DNA of 64,000 bases from contig OY829542.1 in assembly GCA_963691705.1 (NCBI GenBank), forward strand, positions 61,404,427 through 61,468,426. Direction: 5' to 3'. How positions within the stretch are numbered: position 1 is the stretch's first letter; each line of letters begins with the position of its first letter. Below are positions 11,649 through 23,287 of this stretch, one piece after another. This DNA comes from Viola odorata (taxonomy: Eukaryota > Streptophyta > Magnoliopsida > Malpighiales > Violaceae). The position numbers and the translations under genes were made by a program. The notes under the pieces are model-generated. The model was not told where the DNA came from and ran no database searches. It saw only the letters and a program-made list of their open reading frames with translations.

Positions 11649-13303
11649 TTAGTGATGGTTAGGGGTGGAGGGTTGATGATGATGATGTTGATGATGGAGG
11701 TGATCATTAGGCTGAGCCAGCTGGAGGTAAGGGTACTGGAAGTGAGGAGGGATGGTTGAGAGCTGAAGCACAGTACTGCTCGGCTCTCCACAGAACGGGA
11801 ACTGATCCTCCATCTGCTGCTGCATTGCTTGCTGCGACACCGACACCTTTGCTTCCATTGCTGCCACCTGCTCATACTCCAGAGCCGCCCGATGCTCCTG
11901 GATCTGTTATTTTATTTATACATTTAAAAATTAAATCATTGTTATATACCAAAATCTAAATTCATTAATCCATATCGATCCTCACCCAATGGTACATGCC
12001 GCTGTTCTCCTCCTCCATCATCCTCTCCTTCCGACGTAAATTCTCCAGTTGTTGCTGCAGGAGCTCATTCTGCACATTAAACGAGGGAATATTGTAATTC
12101 ATAGGGGAGCACCGGACAGCAGCGGGACGGTTACGTACCTTGCGGTCTCGGACTTTGGTGACGGAGCGTTCGAGTTCTTGTTCGAGCTCATCCAGTTCCT
12201 CATAAGGGATGGAACCAACATCCTCACCGGTGTACCTTCTCATGTTCAATTCAAGTCTTCTTGTCTCCTTCCTCAGCGCCGCCAATTCCCCGATCAGTTG
12301 TTCCTATTTTATTATTATTTATTATTAATAATAAAACAAAATCAATCACTCTAATTAATTTATCAGTAATTAATTACCCTGCTGTCTTGCTCAGGAATGC
12401 GGATCCCTGTCACCTTCTGGTACCTCTCTACGATCTGCTCCATCCTACACATGGTAATTAAGAGATGTGTATTTTCATCAATTATATATATACATCTCTT
12501 TACTATTAATACATATATCTTCGATCTCTTTTCTTCTTCTTCTTTCCTTCTTTAATTATTTACTAATCAAGAAATGGAGTGAGGAAAAGAAAATGAAACA
12601 ATGTAATGATTAGGGAGAAATTATAACAATAATATCAAGATCTTTATACATATCATCAGCTATAATATAGTTCTGACAGCTATATGATTTATAAGTAATT
12701 ATTGTAATTACAGAATGTTGAAAAATCTGCCAGTGTCAAATTCAAACTATAGCCAACATAGTAGTAGTTGAAAAATCAAGCTTTCTTTTGTGCAGTTTGA
12801 TCATGAGAATAATTCACAAGGAAAGGGGGAAAAAAGGGGATACATAAGAAGAAAACATAAAGTAGTAGAAATTCAATTTTTTAGGGGAATTTTTTTTGCA
12901 GGTCTTGTAGACATATTTAGGTAATTTTCTTTATGATGGGAAGAATTACAAGATGATCAACAGGGCAAAAGCTTTTCTTTTTTTCATTAATGAAAAAGAT
13001 TAAGAGAAGAAATTGAAAATGAAGAGAAAAAAGGAGAAAGGAGATTTGACAATGGAAACCCTAGGTAGGTTAAAAGAAGAAGAAGAAATTAGGAAAGAGA
13101 GTGAAAGAAGATGACCTGAAAGGGTGAGTGGAGTACTGGAAGAGCTTGCCGGTGGCGGAGAAGATGATGAGGCCAATCTGGGCATCACAGAGGACGGAGA
13201 GTTCATGGGTTTTCTTCAAAAGACCCGTCCTCCTCTTCGAGAAAGTCACCTGCCTCGTCGTCTGGTTCTCGATTCTCTTTATCGCGATCTTCCCTCTACC
13301 CAT
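11649..13303 (-). CDS. TT16: B-sister MIKC MADS-box transcription factor (TT16/ABS type)
   Basis: Five exons on the minus strand: 13303-13116, 12444-12378, 12303-12139, 12069-11986 and 11903-11649, all GT-AG, 759 nt, 252 aa. Exon 1 gives the MADS domain ([20 protein letters not shown]..., then [20 protein letters not shown]). The I region and K box follow ([34 protein letters not shown]). The C-terminus carries a PI-derived motif ([14 protein letters not shown]..., YLQLAQPN) and a His-rich tail. The IENQT, FSATGK and LQLAQPN signatures identify the B-sister clade. Family knowledge: TT16/ABS acts in ovule and seed-coat (endothelium) development and proanthocyanidin accumulation, binding CArG boxes as part of MADS complexes. 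Exon sizes 188-67-165-84-255 differ from the usual seven-exon MIKC plan (see findings). A GAGAA-repeat lies just upstream of the ATG. Confidence 0.93.
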
Positions 13304-13342
13304 TCTTTCTCGATTTGATGATCGATCTCCTTCTTAATTTGA

Positions 13343-13388
13343 TCTCTTCTCTTCTCTTCTCTTCTCTTCTCTTCTCTTCTCTTCTCTT
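13343..13388. repeat. (TCTTC)n pentanucleotide repeat in TT16-like leader
   Basis: About nine consecutive 5-bp units. On the gene's strand this reads GAAGA/GAGAA and sits 40-85 bp upstream of the ATG, probably in the 5' UTR. GA-rich arrays of this kind are known binding sites for plant BPC (GAGA-binding) proteins, which regulate ovule MADS genes. That role here is inference. Confidence 0.9.
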
Positions 13389-16300
13389 GCTTCTAGCTAG
13401 CTGGGCTGTGTATTCATATGTTGTGTGTGTATTCATGCAAAACATATACTACACTATATAACATTACTAAATGCCCTTATATCTTCCCTAATGTACCTAA
13501 GATTTTTCGGTGTTGTTGGTGGCAAAGAGTGTAATTAATGTAGTGGAAGAGGGGTGTCTGTCTGTCTGTCCTTGCTGTAAGGAAATGATGGAGGGACAAA
13601 AAGGTCGCAGTGACATTTAACCACTCTCTCATGAGCAAAGCTGCCAAGCAACCTCAGTTTTTTCCAAAAATGGCACTATGGTTAGCAAACCCCAACCTCA
13701 TAGCTTACCATAAACGGAAAAGGAAAACTAGCTAGAGAGGTTGGCGTTGGCCACCCTATATTAATAGCAAAAGAAAGAAGAAGAAAAGAAACGACAAAGT
13801 GTAACAATCCCCTGACATTTGTCATCATCAGCAGCAGCAGCAGCAAATTCAATTCATTCTTCATCAGTTCTTACACTCTTTTTATTCGTCTTCATTTGAG
13901 GCTGATTGAGATGGTCAAAAACCATAATAAAAATCAACTTCTTCTTAATTTTCACTCAAATCGATCGATCTCTTTCTCTTCTCGTATCTTTTCTACCTAC
14001 CCTTTAAAAAAATATATTAATCCTATTCGCCGGCGTCTAAAATGGTTTCGTCTGCGTCTAAAATGATTTTTTTCACATTCAACATACTTGAACCTAGCTA
14101 ATACCTGAGTTTAAAGGGATGAACGAGTTTCTTACCGCAACCAAAATATACCCAATTTCATCAATTTCATTTTCGTGTTTTAATTAATTAATAACTAATT
14201 GGTATATATATAAGCGGTCTTAGTTCATCACTTATGCACACAATAATCAAGTTCATTAAAATAATTACTTAGTCTAATTTAGAATATGGAAATCAAGTGA
14301 GATATCATCTCATCTCATTGTGGCAAATTAAGAATGATCAGTAGTTTTCTTTTGTATAAATAGGAGTCCTCGTTACTAATTACACACAAATTACTATCTT
14401 AAACCCATCAAAATTGGGACAATATGTGAAGAATGCCACATGAAGAAGGTATTAAACATCAGAAAAGAACTCTAAATATATCTTATATGTACACACAATT
14501 TATTTCCAAACAAATTTGAAAGCATCTAATTTGTAGTTGAAATCAATTAAAATGTTTCTATATCTTTCCACCACCTTTTTTTTACCTCTTTTTGAGCCCT
14601 AATAATATAACATGAGTTTTTTTTACCTCTTTTTTTCTTTCATGTTTCTATATTTACCGTGGTGAAATCCCTTAGTCAGATAACACGTTACCGCTTCCCA
14701 TATTTAGTAAATTGCAAGGTTGGTTGGTCTTATATTTGAATACCATATATAGCATCTTAATAATGTTATGAATTATTATGATATCCTACTTGCTTCGTCG
14801 TCGTCGTCATCATCTCGTGATATCCTAGTTGCTGCATTGGTATATCATTTTTTTTGTTGCGAAAGAGAAAAGAAACTAACCTTAGTACGCTAATACAATT
14901 CACAGAAAAGAAACTCTCGAAATATCTCCTACAAGAAAAAAAGAAAGAATAGAACGAGCTATATACCCACCAACCTCGCATTACAACATATTTATTGAAA
15001 TATTATATTCTTCATTCTCGTAATTTATCTCTGATTTAGATAGAGACGTGATTTTGTTTATGGATTCAGAGTTGAGTAATTTTAAAAGATCATGTATTTG
15101 ATGCTCCCGCGGAGCTAGCGAGTTAGCTCGAAGGTTGGCTTGTGATCTCCCTCGGACTTGATTGCAAATTAGAGAGAAAGAAGAAGAGGGAAATTGGAAA
15201 CAACTTAGCACTCATAACTGTTAGCAGAAAAAGGAAAGTAATTTAAGAGCAGTTTCATGTCTACTTCACCGTACCAACTGGCTGCCATAATCACATGCCT
15301 ATCTAAATATCAAATATATCTCATGTCAGGCTTCAGTTTCACATGCAACTATACAGATTCGTTTGCTTCTGCTTATTTGGCCTGTCTATACTTTTTTAGC
15401 ACCAACGACATGCCGTTTCTCCTCACACTATACTACTAGCTAGCATCAGCACCAAATAACAGCAAACAAAACTGGACTTTTAATGTGTAATCCAAAAAAG
15501 AGAGGAAAAAAAACTGTATTTGTTAAACCAAAATCAGACTGGCCATATTTTCAAACTTGAGATTCAAACTTGAGGTGGTGTTCATGTTTCAACTTTTACT
15601 ACTAATGAAACAACTAATTAGTTACGTGTCATTGTCACCGATAAGATTTTGTAATTTTAAAACTTCTTCTAACCAATGAAAGAATTACTAATGTAAATAT
15701 TTTTATTATCACGTCTTAGAGGGGAAAGCTAGTACATATAAAAGGTCCAATCCAAACCTATTAATGATGTACAGCACCAGAACGCATTATAGTTCTCAAC
15801 GGGTTTGGTTTGATTTAGATTTTATTGTATAGCTCTCATAGTCATACATCATCATCCGATTCAGGGATATTATTTCTAGAATCAATTTTGTAAACCTCAA
15901 AGCAAAACCAATCTCGTCTTGAAACTGTGTAAAATATTAATTAGCATAATCGAAATAGTTCACAAAAGAAAATGGCCAAGATAATAGTAATAGCCTAATA
16001 GGCAAAGACGGAGATTTGAGGGAGAAGACGGTGGCGACAATTGCCAGTTTCTTAGATACGGCCACAACGACGGAGGCAAGAGCGACGTAGGAGAAAGTAG
16101 TTGTGGTTGTGAAATGGAAGGAGCAATGTGATCCGAATTAGTAAGTGTTTTTGAAGTGCCGATGAGGAGTTGGAGGAAGAAGGCGTGAGAAAATATAAAA
16201 TTAGGTGGGATGACCTATTTTAAACATGTGTCCATTTCGTCCATCATTTTGGACAATTAAAAAGAAAAACAAAATGATAAAACCGGACAACTAAAAGAAT

Positions 16301-16622
16301 ACAGAAGGTGTTTACAATGGCATTTGGAATTGAACACGGATGCTGAAATTATCAGCTTAAAAATAAAAAAGAGTAGATAAAAACAACTTCCTTAAATGGT
16401 TGGTTACTTTATTAACCAAAACAAATCGCGTTATGTATGCCAGTATGCAAACACTCTCTTCCAAGGCAAGCCCAATCCTCAGGCCATTAAAGAACATTGA
16501 GCTTAAACATTTTCCTTGAATTCACTTCAACTGGAAGTAAAAATTATACTGACAGTATCATCAAAAAGCTGGAGACCTGTATTCTTCCAAGGCAAGCCCA
16601 ATCCTCAGGCCATTAAACGAAA
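13389..16622. other. TT16 promoter and long AT-rich intergenic region
   Basis: About 3.2 kb between two minus-strand genes. I see short microsatellites (CAG near 13830; CTGT near 13558), no supported exon, and no element with closed ends. Two short direct repeats near 16458-16617 belong to the 3' end of the succinyl-CoA ligase gene. The region directly upstream of 13303 should contain the TT16 promoter. Confidence 0.5.
16458..16617 (-). repeat. 34-bp direct repeat at 3' end of the succinyl-CoA ligase gene
   Basis: The 34-bp sequence starting CTTCCAAGGCAAGCCCAATC occurs exactly at 16458-16491 and again at 16584-16617. The second copy lies only 5 bp past the stop codon (minus strand), so both copies are expected in the 3' UTR, 126 bp apart. 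Confidence 0.88.
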
Positions 16623-19600
16623 CTAATTAACAAGACCCCTCTGTTTGAACACCTCAAACATGGCAGAACCAATCTTTGCTGGAGATTCAACCACCGTCAC
16701 CCCTGCTTCCTTTAGAGTCTTGATTTTGTCTTGCGCGGTGCCCTTTCCCCCAGATACAATTGCTGCAAAAGGTGAATGCATAACCAAATAAATAGCTATA
16801 CAACATCATAAGTGCTGTAACCTTTTAGACAAATGACTCTGTGTTTACTGTTAAACGGGTATATTATTAACAACTTTGGAACTCAACAGGGAGAGGGAGA
16901 GGGAGAGGGAGAGGGCGAGGGCGAGAAAGAACTAAGTCAAGTCTTGGAAGCCTAATAAGAATTAGACAGCACTAGTACAAGCCAAACTCTAGTTTCCCTT
17001 GACACGTGAAAAGTTGAGTACAAGTAATATATGAAAAACAAGGTTTTATGATACCTCCAGCATGACCCATACGACGTCCAGGGGGGGCCGTGAGTCCAGC
17101 AATAAATGCAACTATAGGCTTCTCAGTCCCACTTTCCTGCTCAATTGTAAACAGAACCAAATATTAAATGGCCAGCAGTGGGATGATAAAGATGTTCTTT
17201 AGTATTTTTTTCCTCCAGAAACATGCAAATATCTGTGCTAACCTAAAATCAAGGTGAACAAGCTGTTCAAATATCTAATGAATCAAATGACACAACATCC
17301 TGTTATTCAAACAAGATAGACAAGAGTTTATAAGCCAATAGGACATGTTTTGAGCATATGCTAACATATCTTTCATGTGAATTATGTGCCTTCTCTTGCT
17401 CATGTTTTGTCCATCTAAGCAAGCATTGAAATGACAGGTTTCATCTTGTCCATAAATGCTACGAGCCTCTCACATAACATGTTCACATTCATTTTTGTGT
17501 GTGATACAATCGGCAACTATTCTAACAAGTAAACCACCACATATACACCCCAGGTTAGCGGCACAAAACAAGCTAACTATCTAATTTTGGCCAAATCACC
17601 TAAGTTTAGATTAATTACCTAGAAGTAGTAAAGTCTAACCAAACAAATCCAAGAATAGTCAAACATTACATCCCGGCAGTCAAATGAACATATGGGTCCT
17701 TTTTAAGAAAAAAAAGCATGTTTATGTATATAAGTCCTTTGTAGTTTTTAAATATTCCACCACCATCGCAAAACTTAATGCTAATTACCTTTATTAGAGC
17801 GGCAGCATCTTCTTCTGCGGTGCCTCCAATCTCACCAATAAGAACAATGCCTGACATGTGATCACAGAGGCAGATTAACAAACACCGCACGCCTATGCTC
17901 AAATTTAGAGAATTCTAAATAAATAAATAAATATAATCTCACACACTGCATAGTGAATGACCAGAGAATCATTGCAGAGGCACAAAGCAAACCAAATTGT
18001 TTAGTGTAATGCTTTTCCTAAGTGTCCCTTTTAAAGGGGTAACTAGCAGAGCATCTCTTAAGCACACCTCATGGTGCACTTCTTCAGAATTGTTTACCAA
18101 ATCAGAACTAATATCTTCTAGAATAGAATTTTACCTTCCGTCTGAGGATCTGCAAGAAACTTCTTCACGCAGTCAACAAAATTTGTGCCATTGAAAGGAT
18201 CGCCTCCAATACCTACACAGGTAGATTGGCCGAGACCAACTGCAGTTGTTTGGAAAACCTAACAAATGTACAAGGAATTACTAGGTTATATGATGGACAA
18301 ACTCATTATCAGGGAAAGATGAATGATGGCTAACAATATTTTCTTTTTCCTTTTTTTTTTCCAGAAAATTTCCGTAGTGGTAAAAACTTGATGATGGAAC
18401 ACAGAATATATGGAAAATAAGAACAAAGCCATTCAACATATCTCATAACTTACAGCTTCATAAGTCAATGTGCCAGAGCGAGAAACAATTCCAATACGTC
18501 CTGGTTTATGAATGTACCCAGGCATAATTCCAATCTTGCATTCTCCAGGTTTGATAATACCAGGGCAATTAGGACCAATTAACCTGGTTTTTGATTGCCT
18601 GTTGATCGCAGCCTTCACACGGACCTGTGGTTAACGAACAGCAGCTCCAAAGTCAGTATCCAAATGACAAACTATAAGTTGATAGCTGCTAATAGTTAAT
18701 ATAACTTCGGAACAACTAGGGTAAGGTATAGGAGATATAACTAACATTATTTCTTTAGAAAAAAAAATGGAGCAACGCATTGTTGATTGATTGTTCTGTT
18801 GACAGAACAGAAATGCAAGGGTTGTGAAAATTAGTAAGTCATTCAAGGTTTATAACACAATGGCTACAAGTGCACAAATTATTTATTGAAGAACACACAT
18901 TACAAATTCCTAGCAGAACAAAAGTGCGTTAATCTTTTCCTTTGCACATTGCAGTTAGGAGAGAGAAAAGCCAGATTAATTGTGTTTCACCTAGTCGCAA
19001 CATACCAAAAGCTTTGCTAACAAAGTGAAATATCAATACAAGCTAAAAACTAAGAGAAGGAACTGGAGAAAGAGACTGGGGCACTATTCTCTTTTCTTAC
19101 AAGGCTTTTAGAGCCTCAGTACCCCAGTCAACAGGGATCCAACCCTGTGCATGCCCCTCAAAAAGTGGGTGCACATGCCAGCTGCACTGCAGCCAAAATA
19201 AGTTGTTACCACATTGAAAATAAGCTAAAAGAAACCTCATTTACCATGTCATGCTGGGGAATTCCTTCAGTGATGCAAACAATCAGATCCAACTCAGCTT
19301 CAAGTGCCTCCATGATAGCTGCAGCTGCAAATGGTGGAGGCACATAAATGACTGATGCATTAGCTTTTGTTTCAGCCTTTGCTTCAGCAACTGTGTTGAA
19401 AACAGGAAGTCCCAAGTGCTCCGTACCACCCTTCTTAGGTGTCACACCACCAACCTTTTTTACAAAAAAAAGAAGTGAAAGACTGAAGCATTATTGCAAA
19501 GAACAACATCAAACTATTCCAAAGGAAAACCAATATATAGATATAAGTTATAAATGCAGGCTCACAAAATAAATGAGGGTGGGTTACGAGCAGAACGGTG

Positions 19601-20336
19601 AAAGGGAAATAGAGTTGTTCCACTCATCTATGACAGGTGCATCTGGATTCCCATTTTGCAACATGTAAAATTTCACGCATCTTCATAAATTCTACCAATA
19701 TACATGGAACAATGCCTTTCCCATTCTACCAAAACCATGATGTAAATGTGCTCTCTCACACAGCCAACGAGCTGAGCTAAGGGAACACTCATTCGACTAG
19801 CAAAACCTACAACTTATGCAAGAAACTTTCATTCCCTCGCAATAAAGCACACTCTACTCATGCATTGCAGCCTAAAAGAAGGAAATATTCCTTTAAGCGA
19901 ATTAATCAACAGCAATCTAGCAAGCTAAGAGGAAAATATTTTATTTAAGCTGCCTGTAATACTACATTCCGCTGTTACATTTCAGAGCTAAAAACCACAA
20001 TTACCGATCCACCAAAAAAACATCATAGTAGCGAGAATAAAAGAGAATCGCATAAACATAACAAATAATCTACTTAAGAAACATGATACGTACCATTTTG
20101 GTGCCATATTCAATGGCTTGTTCAGTGTGAAAAGTTCCATTCTTCCCAGTGATGCCTTGGCAAATGACACGGATATTCTTGTCTACGAAAACCGCCGGTG
20201 GGGGAGGAGCGGCCGCCGCGAAAGACCGAGACTGTAACAGACGGTGCGACGACGACGACGACGACGACGACAATGAAGAGGAGGAAGAAACCTTGGAAGA
20301 CAAAGAAGCTATGATCTTGGCGACTTGCCTAGACAT
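16623..20336 (-). CDS. Succinate-CoA ligase subunit alpha, mitochondrial
   Basis: Seven minus-strand exons: 20336-20094, 19454-19245, 18624-18454, 18258-18135, 17850-17789, 17136-17055 and 16762-16623. They total 1032 nt, 343 aa, the normal length. Residues 1-45 form a Ser/Arg/Ala-rich mitochondrial presequence containing a poly-Ser run (GAC repeat on the plus strand at about 20248-20272). The CoA-binding Rossmann part shows [20 protein letters not shown] and GGVTPKKGG. The ligase part shows [32 protein letters not shown] and [10 protein letters not shown]. The phosphohistidine loop is GRRMGHAGG followed by [10 protein letters not shown]. Function: TCA-cycle conversion of succinyl-CoA to succinate with ADP (or GDP) phosphorylation, as a heterodimer with subunit beta in the matrix. 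All catalytic motifs are intact and every splice junction is in phase. Confidence 0.96.
16889..16926 (-). repeat. (GGGAGA)n tract in an intron
   Basis: Purine-rich hexamer repeat with at least six GGG runs, inside the last intron of the succinyl-CoA ligase gene. On the plus strand it has G-quadruplex potential; as pre-mRNA it is a long polypyrimidine tract, 127 bp upstream of the exon-7 acceptor. Confidence 0.85.
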
Positions 20337-20886
20337 ATTTTCTAGCTTCTGCAGAAGCGCGGCACAAGATCTAAAGGGTCGACAGAAGAATACTAATCGT
20401 CCGATGCGCGGAATAGAGAGGGGGGTTCCCTTTCTTTGTGCTGCTTCTGATCGGAACAGAAAAATAGTAGTAGGTCTTTATTTTGGTGTTTTAAAAGTTT
20501 TCGCCGGGTCAGCCCATATGCCCGGAAAATCGGAAATTGCGTATGTTATTTATTTATTTATTATTAGTATTATAATTATTATTTCTTAATACTACGTATT
20601 TCTATACCACGTGGCAACGAGGCATTGAATGTTAATATCCCTTGGATAAAAAAGTTCATTTTAGGTAAATGAATATTTTTTAACTCTTTAATATTTACCG
20701 AATAAAATGCAACGCAGTTTTTATTTTTACTCTGAGCGTTAAAAAATTACTCCTAACTAAAGATGCAACATTGGCAGAAAAAGAAAAACTAATTACCATG
20801 ATTCTTGAGCGCAAACACCGATTCGAAATTGTATATCAACCAAAAAAAACAAAAGAATGCAATTTATTCTTCTCGCCTTCATTTTC
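20337..20886. other. Promoter of the succinyl-CoA ligase gene and 3' flank of the sugar transporter
   Basis: 550 bp between two minus-strand genes. The first 130 bp are GC-richer, as for a leader. The remainder is AT-rich. No further gene is seen. Confidence 0.5.
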
Positions 20887-22618
20887 CTAGACTTGGATGT
20901 TCTTGTGCTTAGGATGAGCATCGTCATTATCACCAGTGACAAACCTGCTCCAATACCAATGAGCCTTCCACACTGTGTTCATCTCCTCAATTGGGACACC
21001 TTTGGTCTCAGGCAAGAAGAAGTAAACGAAGATGGTCATTACGACAACCCAAGCACCGAAGAAGAGGAAGAGACCAAACTTCATGTAGCAGAGCATGGTC
21101 AGGAATAATTGACCAACCAAGAAAGTGAACAACATGTTGACAGAAACATTCACGGCTTGTCCTGCAGATCTTATCTCAAGAGGGCAGATCTCGCTCGGCA
21201 CCAACCATCCCAACGGACCCCAAGACCACGCAAATGCTGCTACGTATATACAGATCAAGGCAAGCAGACCATTTGCAGAAGGCTTGGGCATTGAACCCAC
21301 TCCACTCTCCCCAAAACTGATGGCAATCAAGACTGCGACAAGAACCTATATATGTATACACAAATCAAGATATTAATAATCATTTATCAATGGTATGTCA
21401 AGGAGGTCTGATCAAAAGGGATCGATGATTCTTCTAGCATAATTTTGTTCATTTTATCAGGAATCGATTACCACTCGAATATATACTAGCTAGTAAATAA
21501 CTTATATAATTAAAGACATAGATGGATCGAACCTGGCTGAGAATCATTTGAACTCCGCCCTCGAGGAATAGAATTCTTCTCCCAAACCTGTCAGCCGTGA
21601 AGATGGAAACCAATGTGGCCACAAGATTAACAACTCCACTCACTGTAGCATTCAAGAGTGACGCATCATCACCAAACCCTAGTGTCTTGTAGAGAACAGG
21701 TGCATAAAAATTGATGACATTAATGCCCGTGACTTGCTGGAAGAAAGGGATTAGGCAGCAGACGACAAGTTCAGGCCTGTATCTTCGCTTCAGGATGTTC
21801 TTCCATGGGTGCTGAACTCGCTTGGCTGCCTCGCTAGCCTCAATAAGGTCCTGGTATTCCTCTTCCACATCATCCGTGCCGCGGATTTTCGTCAACATTC
21901 TCCTGGCCTCCTCAGGCTTGCCTCTCTCCATGATGGAGTTTGGGGTGTCAGGAAGGAAAATGGAACCCACGGTTATGATGATTGCAGGGACAGCAGCAAG
22001 CCCCAAAGAAACTCTCCATCCCCATCCACCTTTGATCGTTGTTGTTCCAAGATTGATGAGATTTGCAACTAAAATCCCAATCGTGACTGCCATTTGGAAG
22101 CACATGTTGAATGCTGCCCTGAGTCTGGCAGGCGCCATTTCTGATAGATACACAGGAATAGATTGATTGGCAAATCCAACGCCGATACCAAGCAACAACC
22201 GGCCGATGATGAGCATGGCCACATTTATAGCACAACCAGTTAGGACAGCTCCAACCAAGAACACAATGCCTCCGAACAGCATTGAGACCTTGCGGCCGAA
22301 GAGCCTTGTTATCACAGAAGCAAAGAAGGATGCAACCAAAGCAGCCAAGTAAAGGGAGGATGTGAACAATTGGAGTATATGGTTATCAAATTTGCAGTAC
22401 ATATTACCGCCGTTGCTCTCTTTCTGCTTCTTGTAAACCGATGGGAAGAACTTGATCAAGAATGGATCCATTGAGGTCACTCCTCCTGATATACCAATGT
22501 CATAACCGAAAAGGAGACCTCCCGTCGCAGCCACTAAGCAAGAAACGATCACGTACCCCGTGACGTGCCCTTTGAACTGTTTCCCACCATCCTGCACATG
22601 AAAACCTCCTCCTGCCAT
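20887..22618 (-). CDS. Sugar transport protein (STP), hexose/H+ symporter
   Basis: Two exons, 22618-21533 and 21345-20887, give 514 aa, the normal STP length. The N-terminus [20 protein letters not shown] leads into twelve predicted membrane helices. Diagnostic MFS motifs are [19 protein letters not shown] in helix 1 and its loop, RLFGRK after helix 2, [20 protein letters not shown], the [15 protein letters not shown] block in helix 7, DRFGRR after helix 8 and [13 protein letters not shown] after helix 12. Function by family: plasma-membrane uptake of monosaccharides with protons. A TATA box lies about 80 bp upstream of the ATG. The position of the single intron, after ...GGVQMILSQ, is shared with the pseudogene at 28739-30023, confirming common descent. 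No inactivating change is seen. Confidence 0.95.
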
Positions 22619-22694
22619 AGCTTGATCACTGTATTAATTGTTGTAATTCTTTTCTCGAACCAACCTAATTGAAGTTATGCCATTGCAATCCTCA

Positions 22695-22703
22695 CTTATA
22701 TAG
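22695..22703 (-). promoter_or_regulatory. TATA box of the sugar transporter gene
   Basis: Reads CTATATAAG on the minus strand, 77-85 bp upstream of the ATG at 22618. The whole surrounding block (about 22690-22980) is copied at 31446-31735. Confidence 0.6.
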
Positions 22704-23287
22704 GAAGCGATTTTCTTATTTCCCAAGAGAATTGGGTCTAGTCTTGTATTTACATGCGGAGAATTTGGTATTTCTGTTATCTTAATTGGCATCTTCCCAT
22801 CCATATGAATCCTTTTTCTCCTTTCTTCCAAGCTTCCCACCGAATATTATGGTATGCAAGCTTCGGACCAGTCACTTCTTTGGCTGACTCGCTTGTATCT
22901 CAAATGTTTCCGGAAAAAGAAAAAAAAAAGATTTAGATACAAAGGTTTTAATTTCTGGACAATTTAGTCACGCAACTAATTTATGTTAAATAATATAAAG
23001 GTGTTGTTAAACTATATAAAATGGCTAAAAAGGTATAAAAGATTATATATTTTTATTTTTATGAATATTTTTGATAAATATTATTGTGTAATAGTAATTT
23101 TTTTTCGTATGAAAATAATAAGTTAATTTATAAATATAAAGCGAATAAAATAGTGAAATACATCTTTCAAATTTTTTTAAAAATAATAAAAAATAAATAT
23201 TTATGCAAAAGTATATTTTTAAACATCTTGTTAATGAATTTGTTAACTAATTTGAAGAATTAAAAGCAAAAGAAGCTTCTCGTTAAA

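Noticed and set aside
13682..15439. Small frames between TT16 and the succinyl-CoA ligase gene
   Set aside because: Short, AT-driven, no splice partners and no recognisable motif.
20149..20589. Acidic open frame on the plus strand (poly-Asp/Glu)
   Set aside because: It is the antisense of the first exon of the succinyl-CoA ligase gene; the acidic run is the reverse of the Ser-coding repeat.
22634..22840. Conserved short frame shared with 31398-31601
   Set aside because: The similarity is DNA-level duplication of the STP upstream region; it covers the TATA box and the frame is incidental.
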